Translations under genes and position numbers: made by a program
Notes under the pieces: generated by a model
Seen by the model: the letters and a program-made list of their open reading frames with translations, nothing else
Database searches by the model: none
What the model was told of the DNA's origin: nothing
In this document: positions 8,810-16,721 of the stretch, piece by piece
Layout of the letters: each line of letters opens with the position of its first letter
How positions within the stretch are numbered: position 1 is the first letter of the stretch
Source: Jatrophihabitans sp964252635
GTDB lineage: Bacteria > Actinomycetota > Actinomycetes > Mycobacteriales > Jatrophihabitantaceae
Length of the DNA stretch: 64,000 nucleotides
Direction of reading: 5' to 3'
NCBI RefSeq assembly: GCF_964252635.1
Contig: NZ_CAXUNP010000001.1
Span: 62,001-126,000 of the forward strand

Positions 8810-8872
8810 CATGAACGGCGTCGCGGCTCGTCGCGTCGGGGGCGGCGGGACGAGCCGCGGCGCCGGTTCATG
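8810..8872 (+). other. Long stem-loop between pilO and the peptidase stub
   Basis: 8810-8832 and 8849-8872 pair over about 23 bp with one bulge and one G-T wobble, around a 16-base loop. It fills most of the 149-bp gap after pilO. It is the most stable structure seen in the operon and probably terminates most transcription before the downstream gene. Confidence 0.65.
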
Positions 8873-8901
8873 ACCATCGAGACAACACGGAAAGGTCCGA
8901 G

Positions 8902-9291
8902 ATGACACCCCTGGTTCTGCTGGCTGCACTCGTGGGCGTGTTCGGGCTGGCGATCGGCTCGTTCCTCAACGTCGTCGTCTATCGGGTTCCGCGCGGCGAG
9001 TCCGTGGTGCACCCGGGGTCGCACTGCCCACGGTGCGACACCGCCATCCGCAGCAGGCACAACGTGCCCGTGCTCGGCTGGCTGATGCTCCGTGGACGTT
9101 GTGCGACCTGCCGACTGCCGATCAGCGCGCGCTACCCGTTGGTCGAGGGCGGTACCGGCCTGCTGTTTTTCGGTTCGACTCTGCTGGCCGGCGTCACACC
9201 GGTCCTGCCCGCGCTGCTCGTGGTCTGCGCGTTCGGACTCAGCCTCGGCCTGATGGCCTTCGACCACGTACGGCGGCCTACGACGGGATGA
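8902..9291 (+). CDS. Prepilin peptidase N-terminal domain only (PilD stub)
   Basis: 129 residues. It begins like a PilD/TFPP enzyme: a membrane segment, GSFLNVVVYRVPRGE, and the paired-cysteine zinc domain HCPRCD...RCATC. After RYPLVEGGTGLLFF comes a second membrane segment ending LMAFDHVRRPTTG and a stop. Full prepilin peptidases run to about 220-280 residues, with two catalytic aspartates in the C-terminal A24 domain. Here at most the first Asp remains, and the rest is replaced by the convergent aldo/keto reductase gene, which overlaps the last 14 bases. It cannot be an active peptidase alone. It may be a decayed gene or a separate accessory domain, with the working enzyme elsewhere. Confidence 0.85.
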   Translation: MTPLVLLAALVGVFGLAIGSFLNVVVYRVPRGESVVHPGSHCPRCDTAIRSRHNVPVLGWLMLRGRCATCRLPISARYPLVEGGTGLLFFGSTLLAGVTPVLPALLVVCAFGLSLGLMAFDHVRRPTTG

Positions 9292-10117
9292 GGTCGAACG
9301 TGTCCGGGTCGGGGCCGGTGCGCTCGTGCCGGTCCAGCCCGGTGATCATCGCCATGTCAACGTCCTCGAGCTCGAAGTCGAAGATCTCGAAGTTCTCCTT
9401 CATCCGCTCGGGTGACACCGACTTCGGGAAGACGATGTCGCCCCGCTGGATGTGCCAGCGCAGGACGACCTGGGCCGTGGACTTGCCGACCCGGCGAGCG
9501 ATCTCGGTGATCGTGGGGTCGTCGAGCACTGCACCCTGAGCGATGGGCGACCAGGCCTCGACCGCGATCTCGTGCTCGTGACAGAACGCCCGCACGTCGT
9601 CCTGGGCGAGGAACGGGTGGACCTCGATCTGGTCGACGGCGGGGCGGACCGTGGTCTCCTCGTGCAACCGCCGCAGGTGGTGCGGGTTGAAGTTCGAGAC
9701 ACCGATCGAGCGCGACCGGCCGTCACGGTAGAACTCCTCCAGCGTCTGCCAGGTGGACACGTAGTCGCCGTCGTACCGCGTCGGCAGCGGCCAGTGGATG
9801 AGGAACAGGTCCACGTAGTCGAGCCCGAGGTCGCTCAGCGTCTGGTCGAATGCGCGACGAGCGTCGTCGGGGCGGTGGAAACCGTTGTTCAGCTTGCTCG
9901 TGATGAACAGGTCCGAGCGGTCGAGGCCGGACGAGGCAACAGCCTCACCGACCTCCTTCTCGTTCCCGTACATCTCGGCAGTGTCGATGTGGCGGTAGCC
10001 GATCTGCAGGGCCTGGGAGACGGCCTCGGCCGTGTCCTTCGGCTCGATCTGGAACACCCCGAAGCCGAGCTGCGGGATGGTCTTGCCGTCGTTGAGGTGG
10101 ATGTCCGGAACAGTCAT
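9278..10117 (-). CDS. Aldo/keto reductase (2,5-diketo-gluconate reductase type)
   Basis: 279 residues, a cytoplasmic NADPH-dependent oxidoreductase with a TIM-barrel fold. The family signatures are visible: GYRHIDTAEMYGNE with catalytic Asp and Tyr, the Lys in LFITSKLNN, DLFLIHWPLP with the active-site His, GVSNFNPHHL, and the cofactor motif FPKSVSPERMKENFEIFDF. The ATG gives the usual MTVPDIHLNDG start; an in-frame start 17 codons earlier would only add unconserved sequence. The gene is 47 bp downstream of the PH-domain gene and may share its transcript. The substrate is not predictable; related enzymes reduce methylglyoxal and other small carbonyls. Confidence 0.92.
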   Translation of the reverse strand: MTVPDIHLNDGKTIPQLGFGVFQIEPKDTAEAVSQALQIGYRHIDTAEMYGNEKEVGEAVASSGLDRSDLFITSKLNNGFHRPDDARRAFDQTLSDLGLDYVDLFLIHWPLPTRYDGDYVSTWQTLEEFYRDGRSRSIGVSNFNPHHLRRLHEETTVRPAVDQIEVHPFLAQDDVRAFCHEHEIAVEAWSPIAQGAVLDDPTITEIARRVGKSTAQVVLRWHIQRGDIVFPKSVSPERMKENFEIFDFELEDVDMAMITGLDRHERTGPDPDTFDLIPS

Positions 10118-10164
10118 GCCGTCGAAGTACCCGACGCCGGGCGTCGTCTCACCGGTCCGTCGTC

Positions 10165-10707
10165 TCACCCACCCTCGGGGCCGTACCGGCCCGGGTGCGC
10201 CTGGCGGGAACGGCGCAGGTCGTCCTCCTCGATGAGCCGGTTGAGGCTCTGCTGCACCTGGTCGGAGTGCGGGACGTTCTTCAGGGCCTCCTGGCCGTGC
10301 TCACCGGCCGACTCGATCACCAACGTGCCGGCGCCGACCATCCGGTCCCATAAGGACTGGGTGAAGGCCACGTCGTTGATCCGCTGCAGCGCGATGTCGC
10401 GCCCGGTGTGCGTGAGCACGCCACGACGGATCAGCACGCGGTGCGTGGTCAGTACGAAGTGGGTGGTGCGCCAGCGGATCCACGGGCCCGCGCTGAGCCA
10501 GAGGAAGAGCAGCACCGCGACGACCGTGATGACGATGAGCACGACCGTGCGCTGGGTGCCGTGGTCGGGCGCGAAGTAGGCGCCGACGCCGGCCGCGGCA
10601 CAGATCAGCAGGAACCACAGGGTGGCCGGCACCAGCGTGATCCAGTGCGGGTGCAGGTGCTCGACCACGCGCTCGTCGTCGGCGAGCAGCTTCTCCGGGT
10701 AACTCAT
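10165..10707 (-). CDS. PH-domain membrane protein (YdbS-like)
   Basis: 180 residues: a short cytoplasmic start (MSYPEKLLADDERVVEHLHPHW), two membrane segments near 24-45 and 52-72, then a bacterial PH-like domain with TTHRVLIRRGVLTHTGRDIAL and the segment LQRINDVAFTQSLWDRMVGAGTL split over two strands. M. tuberculosis has a protein of this type next to birA, as here. The function is unknown; a role in membrane or envelope protein complexes is plausible. A TATCTT box 7 bases before the ATG suggests a leaderless transcript. Confidence 0.85.
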   Translation of the reverse strand: MSYPEKLLADDERVVEHLHPHWITLVPATLWFLLICAAAGVGAYFAPDHGTQRTVVLIVITVVAVLLFLWLSAGPWIRWRTTHFVLTTHRVLIRRGVLTHTGRDIALQRINDVAFTQSLWDRMVGAGTLVIESAGEHGQEALKNVPHSDQVQQSLNRLIEEDDLRRSRQAHPGRYGPEGG

Positions 10708-10714
10708 GGTCGAG

Positions 10715-10720
10715 AAGATA
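10715..10720 (-). promoter_or_regulatory. -10 box TATCTT for leaderless PH-domain gene
   Basis: TATCTT, 7 bases before the ATG at 10707. The spacing puts the transcription start at the start codon. Confidence 0.6.
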
Positions 10721-10767
10721 GCGGGCGCAGCTGCGCCGACACTCTGGTCAGGGCGTTCGATCTTCGC

Positions 10768-10773
10768 TAGATT
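10768..10773 (+). promoter_or_regulatory. -10 box TAGATT for leaderless membrane protein gene
   Basis: TAGATT, 6 bases before the GTG at 10780, in an AT-rich patch unlike its surroundings. It supports GTG 10780 over ATG 10792. Confidence 0.6.
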
Positions 10774-10779
10774 TTACGC

Positions 10780-12354
10780 GTGCTTCACACGATGCGTTCG
10801 GTCGCCGCGCGCGCCGGGGACCGGCTCGACGCCTCCCGGCGCGTCCTGTGGCTCTCGGCCTTCGCGCCGACCCTCGTGCTCTACGTCGCAACAATGCGCA
10901 CCAATCCGTTCGACATGAGCTCCGACCCCACGGCCGTGTCACCGTCCGCGTGGTCCGTCGCCCACCACGGCACACCGCTGCTGCGAGCCACGTCCTGGCC
11001 GCGCTGGAACCCGTGGGTCATCGACCTCGTGCACGGCCAGGCGGTGTCGAACCGGCCGCCGGGCCTGCTGTTCCTGGCGGCGCCGGCGTACCGCCTCTTC
11101 GGCGCCGTCCCGTCCTTCAGCCCGCTGCCCGGTTCGCTCACCGCGGCCGGCGTCACCGCCGCTGCGATGGCGACCCTGGCGCTGGCGCTCACGCACGTCC
11201 TGACCCACCGTGCCGCGCTCGTCGCCGCGCTGATCGCGGCGACCGCCACTACGACGTGGGCCGTGTCCGGCACGGCTCTGTTCCCGCAGGGCCCGGACCA
11301 GCTGGCGATCGCAGTGGCCCTGTGGGCACTGGCCGCGAACCGGTACGGCCGGGCCGGCGTCGCGTACGCGGTGGCCATGACGGTCCGGCCGACCCTCGCC
11401 ATCGCGGCGGCCGCGAACGGGATCATCGCGGCGTGGAAGCAGCGTCGCGTAGCCCCGCTCCTGTTCGTCGGCGGAGCGACGGCCGTCGGCGCCGCCGCGT
11501 ACTGGGCCTACCTGGTCTCCCTCCCGAGCTCCCCCGCCACGCGGTCGTCGACCGACACCGTCGCGCTGGGCACCCACGGCTACGTCGGCTCCCTGTTCGA
11601 CGTCGGCCCCGCGGCCTGGCCCGACCTCGCCGAGAAGATCGCAGGCACGCTGGTCTCTCCCGGGCGAGGCATCCTGGTCGGCTCGCCGTTCCTGCTCATG
11701 CTGCTGCCGGGCCTCGTCAGAGCCTGGCGGAGTGCGCCGACGTGGGTGCGTTCCAGCGCGGTGGGAGCAGCAGCCTACGAGCTGGTGCAGCTCAAGTGCG
11801 AGGTGTTCACCGGCGGGGTGTTCTTCTGGAGCTACCGGTACCCGATCGAACCGCTCACGCTGTGCGCACCGTTGCTGGCGCTGTGCTGGACGCAATGGAC
11901 ATCGCTTCGGGCCGGACGGCGTGCGGTGTTCGGCGGTCTCGTGGTTGTGTCCGTGACGTGGCAGGCCGTCGGCGCCCTGTTCTTCCGCGGTCCCTACGCC
12001 GACCGTCCTTGGACCTTCGACAACGCGCGCGGCGCCCTGACCCACGGTCACCCCGTGGCCGCGCCCGTCCTGCTGGCGACCGGGTTCGCCGCCGCCGCCT
12101 GTGTCACCGTGCTGCTGTACCGGACGCGGCTAACCCTGACGGTTGCGCAGATGCTCGACGTCTCCGGCGCTGACCGCATGCACCCCGTCGGGGGCGTCGA
12201 CGACCACCCGACCGAGATCATCGACGTCGCGCGCCCGTCCTTCGAGGACGCGGCCGTCACCCAGCGACACCCGGACGTCGGCGCCCAGGGTGCTGCACAC
12301 CGCGCGGTAGGCATCGGCCAGGCCGCTCGTCGAAGCGTCACCGTCCGCCGCTGA
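10780..12354 (+). CDS. Polytopic membrane protein, GT-C glycosyltransferase-like
   Basis: 524 residues with about ten hydrophobic segments. The first extracytoplasmic loop after segment 1 contains YVATMRTNPFDMSSDP, the position where GT-C transferases carry an Asp-containing motif. Positions such as NRPPGLLFLAAPAYRLFG and SYRYPIEPLTLCAPL resemble dolichyl- or polyprenyl-phosphate-dependent sugar transferases and related predicted membrane proteins. The specific sugar and acceptor are unknown. The last 75 codons run antisense through the 3' end of birA with no hydrophobic segment, so the natural end may once have been near codon 455. Function is inferred from topology only. Confidence 0.7.
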   Translation: MLHTMRSVAARAGDRLDASRRVLWLSAFAPTLVLYVATMRTNPFDMSSDPTAVSPSAWSVAHHGTPLLRATSWPRWNPWVIDLVHGQAVSNRPPGLLFLAAPAYRLFGAVPSFSPLPGSLTAAGVTAAAMATLALALTHVLTHRAALVAALIAATATTTWAVSGTALFPQGPDQLAIAVALWALAANRYGRAGVAYAVAMTVRPTLAIAAAANGIIAAWKQRRVAPLLFVGGATAVGAAAYWAYLVSLPSSPATRSSTDTVALGTHGYVGSLFDVGPAAWPDLAEKIAGTLVSPGRGILVGSPFLLMLLPGLVRAWRSAPTWVRSSAVGAAAYELVQLKCEVFTGGVFFWSYRYPIEPLTLCAPLLALCWTQWTSLRAGRRAVFGGLVVVSVTWQAVGALFFRGPYADRPWTFDNARGALTHGHPVAAPVLLATGFAAAACVTVLLYRTRLTLTVAQMLDVSGADRMHPVGGVDDHPTEIIDVARPSFEDAAVTQRHPDVGAQGAAHRAVGIGQAARRSVTVRR

Positions 12355-12921
12355 CCAGCGCACGAGCCACGCATCGAGGCGGGCCAGCACACCGCCGAGC
12401 ACCGCACTGCGGTCCAGGGTTCCAGTCGCACCCGCGAGCTGGAGGGACGTCGCGGTCGGTACCGGCAGCTCGGCCTCGGTCAGCGACACGTTGAGCCCGA
12501 TGCCGAGCACGGCCATCTCGCCCGAGCTCTGCGCCAGGATGCCGGCGACCTTCCGGCCGTCGACGAGCACGTCGTTCGGCCACTTCAGCATCGCGTCGAC
12601 CCCTGCGACGGAGCGCACCGCCTCGACCGTGGCCACCCCGCCGAGCAGCGGAAGCCATCCCCAGTGGCGCACCGGGACGGACGGTCGCAGCGCCACCGAA
12701 AACAGCAGAGCCGAGCGCGGGGGCGCCAACCAGGAACGGTCCAGGCGCCCACGGCCCGCGGTCTGCTCCTCCGCGGCCAGCACGGTGCGGTCCGCGATCT
12801 CGGCGTCGGCCACCAGGTCCGCGTTGGTCGACGTAGTGCGCTCGACCACGCGGACCACCGGCCACGCCGGCCCGGCAGCAGCGCGGATGCGGTCCGGGTC
12901 GAGCGGCGAACGGTCGAGCAC
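12130..12921 (-). CDS. birA: Biotin--[acetyl-CoA-carboxylase] ligase BirA
   Basis: 263 residues. It attaches biotin to the BCCP lysine of acyl-CoA carboxylases, via biotinyl-AMP. The adenylate loop GRGRLDRSW, the strand LLFSVALRPSVP, the KWPNDVLVDGRKVAGIL motif and GIGLNV are all present, followed by the C-terminal SH3-like domain ending GDVEHLR. There is no N-terminal DNA-binding domain, so it is a monofunctional ligase. It is divergent from accD5, whose holoenzyme it serves; the start is a leaderless GTG preceded by TACGGT. Its 3' end is overlapped by the convergent membrane protein gene. Confidence 0.96.
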   Translation of the reverse strand: MLDRSPLDPDRIRAAAGPAWPVVRVVERTTSTNADLVADAEIADRTVLAAEEQTAGRGRLDRSWLAPPRSALLFSVALRPSVPVRHWGWLPLLGGVATVEAVRSVAGVDAMLKWPNDVLVDGRKVAGILAQSSGEMAVLGIGLNVSLTEAELPVPTATSLQLAGATGTLDRSAVLGGVLARLDAWLVRWSAADGDASTSGLADAYRAVCSTLGADVRVSLGDGRVLEGRARDVDDLGRVVVDAPDGVHAVSAGDVEHLRNRQG

Positions 12922-12927
12922 CGGACC

Positions 12928-12933
12928 ACCGTA
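12928..12933 (-). promoter_or_regulatory. -10 box TACGGT for leaderless birA
   Basis: TACGGT, 6 bases before the birA GTG. Confidence 0.6.
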
Positions 12934-12985
12934 GCGAGGCCGAGCGCTTCGTCACCTCCGTGCCCGCTGCAGGCCGCCTGCCGCC

Positions 12986-12991
12986 TAAGCT
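12986..12991 (+). promoter_or_regulatory. -10 box TAAGCT for leaderless accD5
   Basis: TAAGCT, 7 bases before the ATG at 12999; no ribosome-binding site is present between them. Confidence 0.6.
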
Positions 12992-12998
12992 CTGGCGC

Positions 12999-14609
12999 AT
13001 GGCAGCCGATCCCGCCGACGCAGCCGCCCCTGCGAGCGACGCCCCTGACCCGCACACCACCGCCGGTAAGCTCGCCGAGCTCGGCAAGCACCTCGACGAG
13101 GCGGTGCACGCCGGGTCCGCCCGCGCCGTGGAGAAGCAGCACGCCAAGGGCAAGATGACGGCCCGGGAGCGCATCGAGGCGCTCCTCGACGAGGGATCCT
13201 TCGCCGAGTTCGACGCGTTCGCCCGGCACCGGTCGACCTCGTTCGGGATGGAGAAGAACCGGCCCTACGGCGACGGCGTCGTCACCGGCGCCGGCACGGT
13301 CGACGGCCGGCCGGTGTGCGTCTTCAGCCAGGACGTCACCGTCTTCGGCGGCGCGCTCGGCCAGGTGTACGGCGAGAAGATCGTCAAGGTCCTCGACTTC
13401 GCCATGAAGACCGGCTGCCCGGTTATCGGGATCAACGAGGGCGGCGGCGCCCGCCTGCAGGAGGGCGTCGTCTCCCTGGGCCTCTATGGCGAGATCTTCC
13501 ACCGCACGGTCCGCGCGTCCGGCGTCATCCCCCAGATCTCGCTGATCATGGGGGCGGCGGCCGGTGGCCACGTCTACTCCCCCGCGCTCACCGACTTCGT
13601 GGTCATGGTCGACAAGACCTCGCAGATGTTCATCACCGGCCCGGACGTCGTCAAGACGGTCACCGGTGAGGACGTGTCGCTGGAGGAGCTCGGCGGCGCG
13701 CGGACGCACAACACCAAGAGCGGCAACGCGCACTACCTGGGGACGGACGAGCAGGACGCCATCGACTACGTCAAGTCGCTGCTGTCCTACCTGCCGTCGA
13801 ACAACCTGGACCCGCTGCCCGTGTACGACACCCAGGTCAGCGACACCACCACCGACGACGACGCGTTCCTCGACTCGTTCATCCCTGACTCGGCGAACAC
13901 CCCGTACGACATGCACGAGGTGATCAACCACCTGCTCGACGACGGTGAGTTCCTCGAGGTGCACCAGCTGTTCGCGCAGAACATCCTGGTGGGCTACGGC
14001 CGCATCGAGGGTTATCCGGTGGGCGTCGTGGCCAACCAGCCCATGCAGCTGGCCGGTTGCCTCGACATCGACGCCTCGGAGAAGGCCGCGCGGTTCGTGC
14101 GCACCTGCGACGCCTTCAACATCCCGGTGCTGACGCTCGTCGACGTCCCCGGTTTCCTGCCCGGTGTCGACCAGGAACACGCGGGCATCATCCGGCGCGG
14201 CGCCAAGCTCATCTACGCCTACTCCGAGGCCACCGTCCCCAAGGTCACGGTCATCACCCGCAAGGCGTTCGGCGGCGCGTACGACGTCATGGGCTCGAAG
14301 CACCTCGGCGCCGACCTGAACATCGCGTGGCCGACGGCGCAGATCGCGGTCATGGGTGCCCAGGGCGCGGCGAACATCCTGTACCGCAAGCGGTTGGCGA
14401 AGGCCGACGACCCGGAGGCGCTGCGCGCGGATCTCGTGCAGGAGTACGAGGACGAGCTGTTCAACCCCTACATCGCCGCTGACCGCGGCTACGTCGACAC
14501 CGTCATTCCCCCGTCCGAGACGCGCGCCTACGTCATCCGTGCCCTGCGGATGCTGCGCAACAAACGCGAGTCGCTGGCCCCGAAGAAGCACGGGAACATC
14601 CCGCTGTGA
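12999..14609 (+). CDS. accD5: Propionyl/acetyl-CoA carboxylase carboxyltransferase (beta) subunit
   Basis: 536 residues, the carboxyltransferase that moves CO2 from carboxybiotin to an acyl-CoA. The N-terminal half has HAKGKMTARERIEALLDEGSF, the oxyanion-hole region GGGARLQEGVVSL and MGAAAGGHVYSPALTDF; the C-terminal half has VDVPGFLPGVDQEHAGIIRRGAKL and RKAFGGAYDVMGSKHLGAD. The 530-residue length and the DVPGFLPG...GAKLIYAYSEATVPK pattern match the AccD5/PccB type. The next gene is its epsilon subunit (4-bp overlap) and the ligase birA is divergent. With AccA3 (31306) it would make methylmalonyl-CoA for the mutase at 44817-48838 and for methyl-branched or odd-chain lipids. Confidence 0.95.
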   Translation: MAADPADAAAPASDAPDPHTTAGKLAELGKHLDEAVHAGSARAVEKQHAKGKMTARERIEALLDEGSFAEFDAFARHRSTSFGMEKNRPYGDGVVTGAGTVDGRPVCVFSQDVTVFGGALGQVYGEKIVKVLDFAMKTGCPVIGINEGGGARLQEGVVSLGLYGEIFHRTVRASGVIPQISLIMGAAAGGHVYSPALTDFVVMVDKTSQMFITGPDVVKTVTGEDVSLEELGGARTHNTKSGNAHYLGTDEQDAIDYVKSLLSYLPSNNLDPLPVYDTQVSDTTTDDDAFLDSFIPDSANTPYDMHEVINHLLDDGEFLEVHQLFAQNILVGYGRIEGYPVGVVANQPMQLAGCLDIDASEKAARFVRTCDAFNIPVLTLVDVPGFLPGVDQEHAGIIRRGAKLIYAYSEATVPKVTVITRKAFGGAYDVMGSKHLGADLNIAWPTAQIAVMGAQGAANILYRKRLAKADDPEALRADLVQEYEDELFNPYIAADRGYVDTVIPPSETRAYVIRALRMLRNKRESLAPKKHGNIPL

Positions 14610-14836
14610 CTGACGAACCTTCGAACGAGATGACGGCAGGGCGACCGGCGCTGCGGATCGTGCGCGGCGACGCCTCGCCCGAGGACGTCGCGGTGCTGAC
14701 CGCGCTGCTGTCGGCGGCGGGCGAGCCGGACGCGCCCAGCGCGCCCACCCCGCGCGGCGGGTGGCGGGACGCGACGCGGCTGTACCGCCGTCAGCTCTAT
14801 CCCGGCCCGGGGGCGTGGCGCTCGTCGGGCTGGTAG
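14606..14836 (+). CDS. accE5: Acyl-CoA carboxylase epsilon subunit
   Basis: 76 residues, starting with GTG inside the accD5 stop (GTGA). The core LRIVRGDASPEDVAVLTALLSA is the epsilon-subunit signature and the C-terminal WRDATRLYRRQLYPGPGAWR is the usual second conserved block. In actinobacteria this small subunit bridges or stabilises the AccA-AccD complex and increases its activity. The short tail and translational coupling are typical. Alternatives are unlikely given the position. Confidence 0.92.
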   Translation: MTDEPSNEMTAGRPALRIVRGDASPEDVAVLTALLSAAGEPDAPSAPTPRGGWRDATRLYRRQLYPGPGAWRSSGW

Positions 14837-14930
14837 CGCTCGGGCCTCGTCGGGTTCGTAGTACCTGGCGTTCGTTGGGCTCGAAATCTGCGCGCCCCGG
14901 CCGGGGGGCTTCTGCCTCGCTGCTTGTGCT

Positions 14931-14982
14931 CTGCACGCACACCGGCAACCCGTGGGCTGCGGCGTTGCGGGTGTGCGTGCAG
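14931..14982 (+). terminator. Long hairpin after accE5 in a 286-bp intergenic stretch
   Basis: 14931-14943 and 14970-14982 form a perfect 13-bp stem. Inside it GCAAC/GTTGC (14945-14949 with 14964-14968) adds 5 bp after one G-G mismatch. A second 7-bp hairpin (15007-15013 with 15022-15028) follows. The remaining 14837-15122 sequence shows nothing I recognise. The most likely role is termination of the accD5-accE5 transcript; an RNA element controlling the permease is less likely because that gene may be leaderless. Confidence 0.55.
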
Positions 14983-15122
14983 ACCTCAAAGGAGCTCGGC
15001 GCAACGCCTTCCGTCCCGGACCGGAAGGGCTGGCAGTGAGAGGTCGCGGGTCACGGTCAGCTGTCCCGGGCAACCCAAACACCTCTGATTGCGGACGGAG
15101 CGCCCCGGGGACGATCCGCGTC

Positions 15123-16721
15123 GTGACCACCAGCTCGGCCGCGACTACCGACCTCCTCGACGCCGATCGCGCCGAGGACGCGCGCCTGCGTCGCGGGCTC
15201 GGCTTCTGGGGCCTGACGGCCATCGGGTTCTCGAACATCTTCGGCTCCGGCTGGCTGTTCGCCGCGATGTATGCCGCGCAGACGGCGGGGCCGGCCGCCC
15301 TGCTGTCCTGGGTGCTGGCCGGCGCACTGTGCCTGCTCATCGCGCTCGTCATCGTCGACCTCGGCGGCACCCGGCCCGCCGGTGGCGCCACCGTCCGCTG
15401 GCCGCGGCAGAGCAACGGCCAGCTCGTCGCCTCCGTAGTCGGCGTGTCCGTGCTACTGACCGTCGGCGGGACGGCCGCGGAGGTGTCCGCGATCCTGGGC
15501 TATGCGGACCGTTACCTGCCGTGGCTGCAGTCCGGCAGCTCGCTGACCGTGCCCGGCGTGCTCGTGGCGATGGGCCTGGCCGTCCTGCTGTCGGCGCTGA
15601 ACTGGTACGGCGTGAAGCTGTTCTCGTCGTTGAACAACGTCATCACCGTGGTGAAGTTCGTGGTGCCGGCGCTGACCGTCGTCGCCCTGATCGCGTCCGG
15701 CTTCCATCCCAGCCACCTGCACGACCACGGTGGCTTCGCCCCCTACGGGTACGGCGCCGTGCTCAGCGCCCTGGCCGCCGGTGGCATCGTCTACTCGGTC
15801 AACGGGTTCCAGGCCGCGGCCGACTTCTCGGGCGAGGCGCGTGACCCTCGTCGCGACGTGCCCCGTGCGATCGTCGCCGCGATCGTGCTGTCGGTGGTCG
15901 CCTACCTCCTGCTGCAGGTGGCGTTCCTGTTCGCCGTGCCGGAGTCCGCGCTCGGCCACGGCTGGAACGGCGTGAACTTCGACTCGCCGTTCGGTCAGCT
16001 GGCCCTCGTGCTGAACCTGCAGTGGCTGTCGACCTTGCTCTACGCCGACGCGGTGGTGTCCCCGGGTGGCTCCGCGTACGTCGGGGTCGCCGTGGACGCG
16101 CGGCACACCTACGCGCTGGCCGCGAACCGGGTGCTGCCGCGCTTCTTCCTCGCCGTCGAACGCCGCTCGGGCATCCCGCGGCGCGCGCTGTTGCTCAACC
16201 TGGCGGTGATCCTGGTCTTCCTGCTGCCGTTCTCCGGTTGGCAGGACATCGTCAGCGTCGTCGGCGACCTGTACCTGCTGACGTACGCGGCCGTCGCGGT
16301 GTCGGCCGCGGTGCTCGCCGAACCGGGACGACCCCCGGTGGCACGGTGGATCCCGCCGATGCGCGTGCTCGCACCGGTCAGTTTCATCGCCGCCACCGAG
16401 TTCGTGTACTGGTCCGGGTGGCACGACCTGCGGTTGGCCTTGCCGCTCACCCTCGTCGGTGTCCCGCTGTACCTCGCGACCGCCCGCAACCGGCCCGGCA
16501 TTCACGTCGCCGCCGAGCTGCGCCGGGGGGCGTGGATCGTGGTGTACCTGTTGCTGCTCGTCGTTCTCTCGGCGTTGGGCAGCTTCGGCGGCCACGACGC
16601 CGTGGGCTCCCCGTGGGACACGCTTCTCGTGGCCGCGCTCGGCGCAGGCACCTACGCCGCGGCGCTGTCGTCGGGTCGTCGGATGGTGGGCACGGGCGCG
16701 GAGAACGCGGCAACCGCATGA
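15123..16721 (+). CDS. APC-superfamily amino acid permease
   Basis: 532 residues, about 12-14 membrane segments. The APC-fold first helix has GLTAIGFSNIFGSGWLFAAMYAA with the unwound GSGW substrate site, and YSVNGFQAAADFSGEARDPRRDVPRAI is the conserved helix 6-loop motif. Substrate is probably an amino acid, but which one cannot be told. GTG 15123 is chosen because it leaves a normal 20-residue N-tail and has GACGAT 7 bases upstream. The stop codon overlaps the start of a 38-residue membrane protein, so the two are made together. Confidence 0.9.
   Translation: MTTSSAATTDLLDADRAEDARLRRGLGFWGLTAIGFSNIFGSGWLFAAMYAAQTAGPAALLSWVLAGALCLLIALVIVDLGGTRPAGGATVRWPRQSNGQLVASVVGVSVLLTVGGTAAEVSAILGYADRYLPWLQSGSSLTVPGVLVAMGLAVLLSALNWYGVKLFSSLNNVITVVKFVVPALTVVALIASGFHPSHLHDHGGFAPYGYGAVLSALAAGGIVYSVNGFQAAADFSGEARDPRRDVPRAIVAAIVLSVVAYLLLQVAFLFAVPESALGHGWNGVNFDSPFGQLALVLNLQWLSTLLYADAVVSPGGSAYVGVAVDARHTYALAANRVLPRFFLAVERRSGIPRRALLLNLAVILVFLLPFSGWQDIVSVVGDLYLLTYAAVAVSAAVLAEPGRPPVARWIPPMRVLAPVSFIAATEFVYWSGWHDLRLALPLTLVGVPLYLATARNRPGIHVAAELRRGAWIVVYLLLLVVLSALGSFGGHDAVGSPWDTLLVAALGAGTYAAALSSGRRMVGTGAENAATA

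Noticed and set aside
15040..15122. Possible SAM-type or c-di-AMP riboswitch before the permease.
   Set aside because: A GGCAACCC-like stretch is present but I cannot build the required core helices or pseudoknot, and the permease may start without a leader.
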